From NCBI RefSeq assembly GCF_008085915.1, contig NZ_VSJK01000004.1, positions 248,001 to 312,000 of the forward strand: a stretch of DNA of 64,000 nucleotides, given 5' to 3'. This DNA is from Oceaniovalibus sp. ACAM 378 (lineage in GTDB: Bacteria > Pseudomonadota > Alphaproteobacteria > Rhodobacterales > Rhodobacteraceae). Below the pieces are notes generated by a model, which saw only the letters and a program-made list of their open reading frames with translations, did not search any database and was not told the origin of the DNA. The number at the start of each line of letters is the position of its first letter. Within the stretch, counting starts at the first letter, position 1. This document shows, in pieces, positions 18,912 to 28,431 of the stretch. The position numbers and the translations under genes were made by a program.

Positions 18912-19339
18912 CACGTCACCTCCTTGCCGGGGCGCAGGTCTGCGGCGCGATTGTCGGTGTTCCGGCCAGTCATCCCCCTGTCGGTGTTCCGGGCTGTCGC
19001 GCTCTTGTCGGTGTTCCGGGCTGTGACGCCCTCGTCGGGGCGCAGGGATGTCACCGTCTTGCCGGGGCGCAGGGCGCTCAGCAGCACCAGCCGCACCACG
19101 AAAAACGCGATCACGAACCCGACTGCAGCCACAGCCCCCTGACCCGCCACCCACCAGCCCGCGCCGATCAACAGCGCGATGCGCAACGCCGCACTCGGTA
19201 GCAACACCGCCACAGGCCGCACGGCGCGCAGCGCCAGCCGCATCCCCAAGGCCAGCCCGGCAAAGAACAGCGCGGCGGCAATGCCACCGGTCAGCAGCCC
19301 AAACAACAGCAGGCCATAGTCAAAATCCGGCATGATCAT
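18911..19339 (-). CDS. atpR: N-type ATPase AtpR subunit with repeat tail
   Basis: 142 aa. Residues 1-89 are the ordinary three-helix membrane protein found only in N-ATPase operons, thought to help assembly or ion selectivity of the c ring. Residues 90-142 are six tandem 9-residue units (LRPGKTVTS, LRPDEGVTA, three RNTD units, LRPGKEVT) that the family normally lacks. Start ATG at 19339 (MIM) has GGAGAAAGG upstream and overlaps the atpQ stop (ATGA). Confidence 0.85.
   Translation of the reverse strand: MIMPDFDYGLLLFGLLTGGIAAALFFAGLALGMRLALRAVRPVAVLLPSAALRIALLIGAGWWVAGQGAVAAVGFVIAFFVVRLVLLSALRPGKTVTSLRPDEGVTARNTDKSATARNTDRGMTGRNTDNRAADLRPGKEVT
18914..19072 (-). repeat. 27-bp coding tandem repeat, six units, in atpR
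   Basis: Units at 19046-19072, 19019-19045, 18992-19018, 18965-18991, 18938-18964 and 18914-18937 (last one short). The outer units encode LRPG/LRPD, the inner three RNTD plus five variable residues. All keep the reading frame, and a GTCGGTGTTCCGG-like core recurs on the plus strand in the three inner units. Confidence 0.85.
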
Positions 19340-19616
19340 TCGCCTTTCTCCTTGTCGATCCAGACCCAGGCAAGGAATGCGCCAATGGCGACGCCGCCAA
19401 GGATCAGCGCAATCGTCCATGAAAAATCCTGTGGCCGCACCCGGTCAAGCCAGAGCCCCAGAAACGCGCCGCCAACCGTCGGCACGGCGACCGCCCAGCC
19501 GATCATCCCGAACACGCCGATCCCGCGCAGCGGGCTGGGGCCGGGATTGTCGCGGGCGGCCTTCTTGCGGGCGGCACTGCGACCGATCTCATCGGCCTTC
19601 TTGCGGTTGCGCTGGG

Positions 19617-19620
<4 letters not shown>
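19336..19620 (-). CDS. atpQ: N-type ATPase AtpQ (AtpI/ATPase_gene1-like) subunit
   Basis: 94 aa with a basic N-terminus (12 Lys/Arg in the first 33 residues) and two membrane helices (about 35-58 and 68-88), as in the AtpI/ATPase_gene1 family. Start ATG at 19620 overlaps the atpC stop by four bases. It likely aids c-ring assembly. Its place between epsilon and AtpR is diagnostic of N-ATPase operons. Confidence 0.88.
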
Positions 19621-21412
<1,792 letters not shown>

Positions 21413-22183
21413 TCAGCCCGCAGCCAGCCCACCATCGACGGGGAATTGCCCGCCGGTGATGAAGGCGGATTCGTCCGAGGCAAGGAACAGCACCAGATTG
21501 GCCACATCGATCGATTCACCATAGCGGGCCATCGGGATCGTGGCGACAAGCTGTTTCTGGGCTTCCGCACCTTTGCCGGGGCTGAACCCTTCTTCAAGCG
21601 ACCGCATCATGCGGGTGTTGACCGGTGACGGGTGCACGGAATTGACGCGCACGTTGGCCGGAGCCGATTCAATTGCCGCAGCCCGGGTCAGCCCGACGAT
21701 GGCATGTTTCGACGTGATATAGGGCGCGACGTCGGGGCTGCCCTGCAGGCCCGCAATGGATGACATGTTGATGACGCTGCCGGATTTGCGCGCGATCATG
21801 CCCGGCAGGACATGTTGCAACCCAAGAAAGGCTCCGCGCACGTTGACGGCCATCACCCGGTCGAAATCATCGATCTTCTGATCGACCAAGGGCGCGACAC
21901 GGCCCTCGATTCCGGCGTTGTTGAAGAACACGTCGATGCGCCCGAACCGGTCCAGCGCTGCCTTGACATAGGCGGCCGTATCCTCAACCGACGATACATC
22001 TGCGGCCACGCACAACACGTCATCCCCCGCGCCAAGACTTGTCGCGGCGGTGGCCAGATCGTCGTCTTTCAGATCGACAATCACGACTTTCGCGCCCTCA
22101 GCCAGAAACAGCCGGGCGGTTTCAAGCCCGATTCCCGCCGCACCACCGGTGATCAGCGCAATCTTATCCTGCAAGCGTTTCAT
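21413..22183 (-). CDS. Short-chain dehydrogenase/reductase
   Basis: 256 aa classical SDR. Cofactor motif GGAAGIG near residue 13, NNAG at about 88, catalytic Ser in NMSSIAG and the YxxxK pair YITSK. Asp at the end of beta-2 (VIVDLKDDD) suggests NAD(H) preference. Start ATG at 22183 follows AGGGG. It lies between the HdeD-like gene and atpD on the same strand with short gaps. The substrate is unknown. Confidence 0.88.
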   Translation of the reverse strand: MKRLQDKIALITGGAAGIGLETARLFLAEGAKVVIVDLKDDDLATAATSLGAGDDVLCVAADVSSVEDTAAYVKAALDRFGRIDVFFNNAGIEGRVAPLVDQKIDDFDRVMAVNVRGAFLGLQHVLPGMIARKSGSVINMSSIAGLQGSPDVAPYITSKHAIVGLTRAAAIESAPANVRVNSVHPSPVNTRMMRSLEEGFSPGKGAEAQKQLVATIPMARYGESIDVANLVLFLASDESAFITGGQFPVDGGLAAG

Positions 22184-22220
22184 AGGATTTCCCCTCTATT
22201 GTCATAAATGTTGCCGGGCG

Positions 22221-22781
22221 TCAGGCCGGTGCAGATCCGGCATTCTCGCGCCGCAACCGCAGCGCCAATCCGATGAACAGCACACCAAAAATGATCGCAC
22301 AGAACCCGATCAGCCAGATGAGCGAAAGCACCCCGGCCCCCGGAACGACGAACAACAACACGCCGAAAATGACCGACAGCACGCCCCCCGCGACCAGAAA
22401 CCATTCGCCCTCGATTTCCCGGCGCAACCGGATCGCCATGACGATTCTGAGGACGCCGCCCACGATCGCCCAGGCGGCGATGAACATCAGCAGCACAAAG
22501 GCCGTGACGCCAGGCGCAAGAAAAGTCATCACACCGACCGCGATGCCCAACACGCCTTCCAGCGCCCAGAGCCACCAATGGCTCAGCAATTCACGGTGGC
22601 GGATCGACTGGACCAAACCGAAGATGCCGTCGATCAGGACATAGGCCCCGAACAATGCGATCAGAATGCTGAGCGTCAGGCCGGGCCAGATAAACGCGGC
22701 AAAGCCGAATGCGATTGCCGCGATCCCGCGCAGCAAAAACAGCCACCAGTTGCGTTGCAAATAGGTTCTCAGGTCATCCAT
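22221..22781 (-). CDS. HdeD family membrane protein (DUF308)
   Basis: 186 aa with six hydrophobic segments in three repeated pairs (GIAAIAFGFAAFIWPG, LGIAVGVMTFLAPG, LSVIFGVLLFVVPG), the mark of the HdeD acid-resistance family. Start ATG at 22781 has AAGGAGATG upstream and overlaps the end of carbamate kinase by eight bases. In alphaproteobacteria HdeD-like genes often occur in low-oxygen stress clusters. The molecular role is not known. Confidence 0.87.
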   Translation of the reverse strand: MDDLRTYLQRNWWLFLLRGIAAIAFGFAAFIWPGLTLSILIALFGAYVLIDGIFGLVQSIRHRELLSHWWLWALEGVLGIAVGVMTFLAPGVTAFVLLMFIAAWAIVGGVLRIVMAIRLRREIEGEWFLVAGGVLSVIFGVLLFVVPGAGVLSLIWLIGFCAIIFGVLFIGLALRLRRENAGSAPA

Positions 22782-23712
22782 TCTTCATCTCCTTCGCATT
22801 TTCCTGCGAAATGCGCGTTCCCGCGCGCCCCGCCAGAATCTCGGAGGCCTGATCCAGACGTCCGATGCCACCCATCCTGCCGGCGGTGGCGAAGGCGGCG
22901 GCGGCCGTGACCTTGGGCCTCATGGACCCCGCAGGCAGGTCAAGTTTCAACGCGTCCTCGGGCGTGATCGCGCCGATCTGAGATTGCGCCGGAGTGCCGA
23001 AATCGCGCATCACGGCAGGCACGTCGGTCAGCAACAGCAATGCATCGGCACCCAGTTCGTGCGCCAGAAGGCCGCTCACGGCGTCTTTGTCGACCACCGC
23101 CTCGATTCCCGTCAGGTGGCCGTTGTCCTGTCGCACCACCGGGATACCGCCACCGCCGGCGCAAATCACGATCACCCCCTGATCCAGCAGCAGTTTCAGG
23201 ATCGTCATTTCGGGGATCTCGCTTGGCGCGGGCGATGCCACGACGCGGCGCCACTTGTCTCCGTCTTGTGCAATCGACCACCCTGCGGATTTGGCGCGCG
23301 CTTCGGCCTCTTCCCGGCTGTAAACCGGACCGATGAACTTGGTCGGCTTGTTAAACGCCGGATCCTGCGCATCGACCACGATCTGCGTCAGCAGGGTCGC
23401 CACGGGTTTTGAATGGCCCAGCGCGTTCTCCAGCTCCTGCTCGATCATATAGCCGATCATACCGGCGGTCTCGGCCACCAAAACATCCAGCGGATAGGCC
23501 TCGGCGGGATTATAGGCGGCACTTTGCAGCGCCAGCAGCCCGATCTGCGGACCGTTGCCGTGGGTGATCACCAGGCTGTGCCCCGCGCGCACGATCTCGG
23601 CGAGCGAGCGTACCGCGACACGGACATTGGCGCGTTGGTTTTCAGCGGTCATCAGTTGACCACGCTTCAGCAAGGCGTTGCCACCAAGGGCTGCGACGAC
23701 AAGCATGCTCAT
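22774..23712 (-). CDS. arcC: Carbamate kinase
   Basis: 312 aa, family length. Opening ALGGNALL, ITHGNGPQIG at about 50, and AGGGGIPVV near 210 are diagnostic. It transfers phosphate from carbamoyl phosphate to ADP, giving ATP, ammonia and CO2. Start ATG at 23712 overlaps the stop of the small upstream ORF (ATGA); a second ATG lies two codons in. No arginine deiminase or ornithine carbamoyltransferase is in the window, so the source of carbamoyl phosphate is not shown. It heads a set that runs into the N-ATPase genes. Confidence 0.94.
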   Translation of the reverse strand: MSMLVVAALGGNALLKRGQLMTAENQRANVRVAVRSLAEIVRAGHSLVITHGNGPQIGLLALQSAAYNPAEAYPLDVLVAETAGMIGYMIEQELENALGHSKPVATLLTQIVVDAQDPAFNKPTKFIGPVYSREEAEARAKSAGWSIAQDGDKWRRVVASPAPSEIPEMTILKLLLDQGVIVICAGGGGIPVVRQDNGHLTGIEAVVDKDAVSGLLAHELGADALLLLTDVPAVMRDFGTPAQSQIGAITPEDALKLDLPAGSMRPKVTAAAAFATAGRMGGIGRLDQASEILAGRAGTRISQENAKEMKNG

Positions 23713-23840
23713 GCGCCCATCCCGGCAGACAGCGCCGCCCCGATCCTTGACCGCGACATCCGGTTTTTGACCGGATCGAACCTGACGGCGGCGGGCGTGA
23801 CGGCGGCGGGGCCTTCCAGGATCACTTGGGTGGCATTCAT
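23709..23840 (-). CDS. Small ORF (43 aa) translationally coupled to carbamate kinase
   Basis: ATG at 23840 with a strong AAGGAG eight bases upstream; the stop overlaps the arcC start as ATGA. The product begins MNATQVILEGPAAV and ends GAALSAGMGA, with no membrane segment and no recognised domain. It may be a leader peptide that delivers ribosomes to arcC, a genuine small protein, or the 5' stump of a lost gene. The ribosome-binding site here is better than the one directly before arcC. Confidence 0.6.
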   Translation of the reverse strand: MNATQVILEGPAAVTPAAVRFDPVKNRMSRSRIGAALSAGMGA

Positions 23841-23942
23841 GGCATTTCTCCTTTTCAGACCGCGGCGCGGATGGCGGGACACTGTATCGCGGCTCGCGCC
23901 GCGTCGTGGTTCCGCACCCGCCCCGGCGGTGTCTTTCGATCA

Positions 23943-23948
23943 CCTATA
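23943..23948 (-). promoter_or_regulatory. Predicted -10 element of the arcC-ATPase operon
   Basis: TATAGG on the minus strand. Its centre is 32 bases from the FNR box centre, the distance expected when the box is at -41.5 (class II activation). This predicts a start site near 23936 and a leader of about 95 bases before the small ORF. Confidence 0.6.
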
Positions 23949-23970
23949 GATCGCCCTGCCCGGCCTATCA

Positions 23971-23984
23971 TTGACCGAGATCAA
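23971..23984. promoter_or_regulatory. FNR/FixK/Anr-type binding site
   Basis: TTGAC-CGAG-ATCAA, nine of ten positions of the consensus TTGAT-N4-ATCAA. It sits between the minus-strand arcC/N-ATPase block and a decayed plus-strand gene. Spacing fits class II activation to the left (TATAGG) and, symmetrically, to the right (TAACCT at 24007-24012, before an ATG at 24040). Confidence 0.75.
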
Positions 23985-24039
23985 TGAAAGCGCCGCCTTT
24001 CCCGCCTAACCTCAGGTCAAACGCGAGATACCTGTCAGG

Positions 24040-24192
24040 ATGAATGTATTGCTTTACATCGACTTGCCGACCGCCCAAGAGATCGGGGTACTGAACCAAC
24101 GGCGCGCGGATGCCTGTGTTTCGATCCATCTCGGGACGACACCGCTTTCCGAGATGGCGCACGAGTCCCGCATGACTTTGCAAAACCTGGAA
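24040..24192 (+). pseudogene. Remnant of a baeRF (archaeo-eukaryotic release factor-like) protein gene
   Basis: The first 50 codons read like the start of bacterial baeRF-domain proteins (LYIDLPTAQEI, RRADACVSIHLGTTPL, SRMTLQNL). The resemblance then ends and the frame continues as basic low-complexity sequence to 24399. Intact proteins are over 350 aa. The ATG lies 62 bases right of the FNR box centre, so the lost gene was probably under the same control. The family assignment is from memory of conserved starts, not a search. Confidence 0.5.
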
Positions 24193-24394
24193 GGTCCAGC
24201 GATGGCAGGAAATCCGGCAGCACCGGATCTCCATCCCCTGCGGCACGGTCGGTTTCGGCGTTATCGCGGTGCGAACCGGACATCCGACGATAGACTGGAA
24301 CCAATCTCGGCTCAGTTGGTTGAGCTATATGGGTTTACCCCGACTCTGCCGTCCCGGCGGCGAACCTTTGGAAAACGGCACGCGGGAGACAGAC

Positions 24395-24427
24395 TATGAC
24401 TTATCGGAAGATCCTATGACTTATCGG
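24395..24427 (+). repeat. 13-bp direct repeat over the cytochrome start, with a tiny overlapping ORF
   Basis: TATGACTTATCGG occurs at 24395-24407 and 24415-24427. The first copy opens a seven-codon ORF (MTYRKIL) with GGGAGA upstream; its stop overlaps the cytochrome ATG (ATGA). The copies are 20 bases apart and so in different frames, as if a short duplication moved the strong ribosome site onto a leader peptide. Confidence 0.7.
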
Positions 24428-25690
24428 CGCATCGGCTTGGTGAGTATCGCGGTTCTGATCGCCCTTGTTATCATCGCTTTTGCCCTCATTTGGCGCCCAG
24501 AGCTGACTGCCACCGCCGAAGGCGCTGAACCTGCCTATGGCAAGGATGAAATTGCGCGGGGCTATGCCTTGGCTCAGCTGGGAAATTGCGAAAGTTGCCA
24601 CACGGCAGAAGACGGCGCTGCCTATGCCGGAGGTCGCCCGCTGGACACGCCGTTTGGCACGATCTTTGCTGTGAACATCACACCCGACCGGGAAACCGGC
24701 ATCGGCGAATGGAGCCCAGAGGCCTTCACCCGTGCGATGCGCAAGGGTGTCGACCGCGAAGGGGCGCATCTGTACCCGGCTTTCCCCTATACCAGTTTCA
24801 CCAAGATCGACGACGGCGATATCTCTGCCCTTTACGCATATCTGCGCACGGTCCCGGCGGTCGAGAACGAAGCGCCGGAGAATGCATTGCCGTTTCCGTT
24901 CAACATCCGGGCGCTGATGGCAGGCTGGAACCTTCTGTTCCTCGATGCCGGGCCAGTCAAAGCCGTTTCGCGCGAAAGCGATGAATGGAACACGGGCCGC
25001 TATCTTGTTGAGGGCGTCACCCATTGCGGCGCCTGTCACACGCCCCGCAATGCCCTCGGGGCCGAGAAATCCTCGGATTCGCTGGCAGGGGCCGAGATCG
25101 ACGGTTGGTATGCGCCGCCGCTTGCGGGCGATGGGGCGCGCGCCTGGAACAAACCACAGTTGGCCGCCTATCTCTCCGCCGGATTCAGCCGCGATCACGG
25201 TGCCGCGGCAGGCCCCATGGGTGAAACCGTAACTAACCTGTCCAAGGTCGCGCCTGCCGATGTGACGGCCATCGCCACCTATGTGGCCAGTCTGACCGAT
25301 GACACGTCCCCCGCCTTTGCGGCCATCGACAACGGTGTGCCCGATGATCTGGCCGCGACACATGCCCTGTGGGTCGGTGCCTGCGCATCGTGCCATGAAG
25401 CGGCGGATGGCCGCGCGAACCCGTCCTATGGTGTCCCGCTGTCCGTCGGTTTTGCCCTGCGGGGCGACAAGCCGCTGAATGCGGCGCGCACGATTGTCGG
25501 TGGTATCGACGCATATCGTGACAGGGGTGGTCCTTATATGCCGGCTTTTGGAGGCACGCTCACGGCCGAACAGATCACCGATCTGACACAGTATGTCCGG
25601 GCGCGCTTTTCGGACGGGGCAGCATGGGAGGGCGTTGGCGATACGGTGGAACAGGCACTGAGCGAACAGAACGAAGGAGACGGGCAATGA
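24416..25690 (+). CDS. Membrane-anchored triheme cytochrome c subunit of a dehydrogenase
   Basis: 424 aa. An N-terminal anchor (about 7-27) puts the rest in the periplasm. Three CXXCH heme sites: Cys58-Cys61-His62, Cys204-Cys207-His208 and Cys323-Cys326-His327, the layout of cytochrome subunits of alcohol/aldehyde dehydrogenases. It is followed, with ATGA overlap, by the 2Fe-2S subunit and then the molybdenum subunit, so it likely carries electrons from them to ubiquinone or terminal cytochromes. The start at 24416 was chosen as the beginning of the anchor helix. Confidence 0.9.
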   Translation: MTYRRIGLVSIAVLIALVIIAFALIWRPELTATAEGAEPAYGKDEIARGYALAQLGNCESCHTAEDGAAYAGGRPLDTPFGTIFAVNITPDRETGIGEWSPEAFTRAMRKGVDREGAHLYPAFPYTSFTKIDDGDISALYAYLRTVPAVENEAPENALPFPFNIRALMAGWNLLFLDAGPVKAVSRESDEWNTGRYLVEGVTHCGACHTPRNALGAEKSSDSLAGAEIDGWYAPPLAGDGARAWNKPQLAAYLSAGFSRDHGAAAGPMGETVTNLSKVAPADVTAIATYVASLTDDTSPAFAAIDNGVPDDLAATHALWVGACASCHEAADGRANPSYGVPLSVGFALRGDKPLNAARTIVGGIDAYRDRGGPYMPAFGGTLTAEQITDLTQYVRARFSDGAAWEGVGDTVEQALSEQNEGDGQ

Positions 25691-26142
25691 GCGTCAGCAT
25701 CGAAGTGAACGGAACCCGGCACGACATCGACGGCGACCCGTCCATGCCACTGCTCTATGCCCTGCGCGATCAGATCGGCCTGCGCGGCGCCAAGTTCGGC
25801 TGCGGTCTGGGCCAGTGCGGCGCCTGTACCGTCATCGTCGACGGGCGCGCGGTTTTTTCCTGTCTCACGCCGATCTCCGCACTGGAAGGCCGTGCCGTCA
25901 CCACCACCGAGGGCCTGCTTGAAGATGGCAAACCCGGCAAGGTGCATCAGGCGTTCATCGACGAACAGGCGGCGCAATGCGGATATTGCATCGCCGGAAT
26001 GGTCATGCGCGTCCAGCATCTGCTTGAGCGCAACGCCGACCCCACGGACGAAGAAATCCTGACCGGAATGCAGGCCAACCTGTGCCGCTGCGGCACCCAT
26101 GCCGCGATCATCCGCGCCGTCCAACGCGCCGCGCGGACGTGA
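25687..26142 (+). CDS. 2Fe-2S subunit of a molybdenum hydroxylase (IorA/PaoA-like)
   Basis: 151 aa. The plant-ferredoxin-type cluster is bound by Cys39, Cys44, Cys47 and Cys59; the second cluster, in a four-helix domain, by Cys98, Cys101, Cys133 and Cys135 (QCGYC, CRCGTH). Both are complete. ATG at 25687 overlaps the cytochrome stop. It shuttles electrons from the molybdenum site to the heme subunit. There is no separate FAD subunit gene, as in IorAB and membrane-bound aldehyde dehydrogenases. Confidence 0.93.
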   Translation: MSVSIEVNGTRHDIDGDPSMPLLYALRDQIGLRGAKFGCGLGQCGACTVIVDGRAVFSCLTPISALEGRAVTTTEGLLEDGKPGKVHQAFIDEQAAQCGYCIAGMVMRVQHLLERNADPTDEEILTGMQANLCRCGTHAAIIRAVQRAART

Positions 26143-26156
26143 CAAAGGAAAACGCC

Positions 26157-28373
26157 ATGACCATCGCCCCGAACCTCAGCCGCCGATCCCTTTTGCAGGG
26201 GGCGGGCGGGCTTGTCGTCGCCTTTTCGTTGACCGGCGGTGTCCGTCCGGCCAGCGCGGAAACCGCCGCTGTGTTGAAATCTGTCGCAGAAGGTGCGGTG
26301 GATTCCTATATCTCGATCGATCCCAAGGGCATGGTCACGGTTTACAGCGGCAAGATCGACTATGGCACCGGGGTGCGGACCGGCTTTGCCCAGATGGCGG
26401 CCGAGGAACTTTCCGTCCCTCTGGACCGGGTAACGGTGATCGAAGGCGATACCTCGCTTACCCCGGATCAGGGGCCGACCTATGGCAGCCTTTCGATCGA
26501 AGTGGGTGGTCAAGCCATCCGCAAGGCCGCCGCCACAGCCCGCGAGGCGCTGCTTGACGCTGCTGGCGAACGGTTGGGCGTTGAACGGGCCGGGTTGACG
26601 ATCACCGATGGCATGATCCGCGGTGACGGTGGCGAAATCTCGTATGGCGATCTGCTGAACGGTGAAAATTTTTCGCTTGAGGTGAACGAGAACGTGCGCC
26701 TGAAAGATCCGGCGCAGTTCACCATCGTCGGCCAGCCGATCATCCGCGACGGTCTGCCGGGCAAGATTACCGGCGCCTTCGAATATATGCAGGATTTGAA
26801 AATCGACGGGATGGCCCACGCCCGGGTCGTGCGACCACCTGCAATCGACGCGACGCTTGAGGGTGTTGACGAAAGTTCGATCTCGCATCTGCCGGATGTG
26901 CAGATCGTGCAAAAGGGCAATTTTCTGGCGGTGGTCGCGGAATCCGAATGGACGGCAGTACGCGCCGCGCGGGAAATTTCGGTGACATGGGCAACCACCG
27001 AGAGCCTGCCAGATCAGGCCCAGCTCTGGACCCACGTGCGCGAAACACCCATCGCCAAAGATGACGTAACCAGCGATATCGGCGATGTGGATTCAGCCGC
27101 AGGCACGCGGCAGGTCAAGGCCACCTATGATTTCGCGCTGCACACCCACGGCTCGATCGGGCCGTCCTGTTCGGTTGCTGATTTCAGTGATGGCAAACTG
27201 GTCAGCTGGTCGTCGTCGCAGGCAACGCACCGGCTGCGCGGTCAACTGTCCGATATGTTCTCGGTTCCCGAGGAAGACGTGCGCTGCATCTATATCGAGG
27301 GCGCGGGATGCTATGGGCGCAACGGCCACGAGGATGCCGCCGCAGATGCGGCGCTGATATCACGTGAACTCGGTCGCCCGATCCGCGTGCAGTGGATGCG
27401 CCACGACGAACACGGCTGGGACCCGAAAGGCCCGCCGACCCTGATCGACCTGACCGCAACAATCGACGATGCCGGCGCGGTCGCCGCCTGGAGCTCGGAA
27501 TTCTTTATCCCTCAGGGGGCCGGTGGACGGGTCGCGTTGTTGGGTGCCAATCTGGCCGATCTGCCGACAAATCAGGATACCAACCCCGGCGGTATCACAA
27601 ACGATTCCGCCATCCCCTATGGCTTTCCCAACATCCGAACCGTCTGTCACCGGTTGGAATCAACTCCGCTGCGCCCTTCATGGATTCGCGCGCCGGGGCG
27701 GATGCAGAACACGTTCGCCAACGAAGCGTTTCTTGACGAAGTTGCGGCGGAACTGGCCGTCGATCCGATGGAATACCGGCGTGGGTTGATCGATCCTGCC
27801 GATAAACGCGGGCTGGCGGTGCTGGACCGGTTGAAAGAATTTGCCGGATGGGAGCCGCGCCCCTCACCCCGCTCAGGCGGTGACGGTGACGGAGCGCGCT
27901 TGACCGGCCGCGGCATGGCCTATGTCAAATACGAGTTGAAACGCACCTATGTCGGCGCGGTGGCCGAGGTGTCGATGGATGCGAATTCGGGCGCGATCAA
28001 GGTTGATCGGTTCTTTGTGGTCCACGATTGCGGCCAGATCATCAACCCGGCGGGCGTGCGTGCCCAAATCGAAGGCAACGTGATCCAGACCACCAGCCGC
28101 ACCCTGATGGAGGAACTGACCTTTGATCGCAACATGGTCACCAGCCTTGACTGGGCCAGCTATCCAATCCTGCGGTTTCCAGATGTGCCCGAGGTAAATA
28201 TCGAATTGATCGACTATCCCAACGAGGTGCCATGGGGGGCCGGCGAACCAACAGCGGCTGTCGTTTCCGCCTGTATTTCCAATGCGGTGTTCGATGCGGC
28301 AGGGATCAGACTGCGGTCGGTGCCGTTCAAACCGGCCAAGGTACGTGCGGCACTGTCCGAACAGCGCAGCTGA
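26157..28373 (+). CDS. Molybdopterin-binding hydroxylase subunit (IorB-like), Tat-exported
   Basis: 738 aa. The N-terminus LSRRSLLQGAGG with a following hydrophobic stretch is a twin-arginine signal, typical of IorB-type enzymes folded with cofactor in the cytoplasm. The C-terminal WGAGEPTA holds the catalytic glutamate of the xanthine oxidase family. Start ATG at 26157 has AAGGAAA upstream. With the cytochrome and 2Fe-2S subunits it forms a periplasmic dehydrogenase hydroxylating an N-heterocycle or aldehyde. The substrate cannot be told from sequence. Confidence 0.9.
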   Translation: MTIAPNLSRRSLLQGAGGLVVAFSLTGGVRPASAETAAVLKSVAEGAVDSYISIDPKGMVTVYSGKIDYGTGVRTGFAQMAAEELSVPLDRVTVIEGDTSLTPDQGPTYGSLSIEVGGQAIRKAAATAREALLDAAGERLGVERAGLTITDGMIRGDGGEISYGDLLNGENFSLEVNENVRLKDPAQFTIVGQPIIRDGLPGKITGAFEYMQDLKIDGMAHARVVRPPAIDATLEGVDESSISHLPDVQIVQKGNFLAVVAESEWTAVRAAREISVTWATTESLPDQAQLWTHVRETPIAKDDVTSDIGDVDSAAGTRQVKATYDFALHTHGSIGPSCSVADFSDGKLVSWSSSQATHRLRGQLSDMFSVPEEDVRCIYIEGAGCYGRNGHEDAAADAALISRELGRPIRVQWMRHDEHGWDPKGPPTLIDLTATIDDAGAVAAWSSEFFIPQGAGGRVALLGANLADLPTNQDTNPGGITNDSAIPYGFPNIRTVCHRLESTPLRPSWIRAPGRMQNTFANEAFLDEVAAELAVDPMEYRRGLIDPADKRGLAVLDRLKEFAGWEPRPSPRSGGDGDGARLTGRGMAYVKYELKRTYVGAVAEVSMDANSGAIKVDRFFVVHDCGQIINPAGVRAQIEGNVIQTTSRTLMEELTFDRNMVTSLDWASYPILRFPDVPEVNIELIDYPNEVPWGAGEPTAAVVSACISNAVFDAAGIRLRSVPFKPAKVRAALSEQRS

Positions 28374-28431
28374 ACGCGACAATCTCTGCGCCCGGACGGA
28401 TTGCGCAACGGTGCCTTGATCCATGCGGGCG

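Larger units (their letters stand above)
23841..24415. other. Divergent regulatory region with gene remnant
   Basis: 575 bases between the small ORF and the cytochrome c gene. It holds the FNR-type box, two -10-like elements and a remnant of a baeRF-like gene at 24040-24192. Beyond the remnant, 24193-24390 shows no protein-like signal. The cytochrome promoter must be in the right part but was not recognised. Confidence 0.6.

Noticed and set aside
18219-19154. 81-residue N-terminal extension of the ATPase a subunit rich in PEHRQ repeats
   Set aside because: It is the atpR 27-bp repeat read in another frame; the real start overlaps the atpR stop at 18911.
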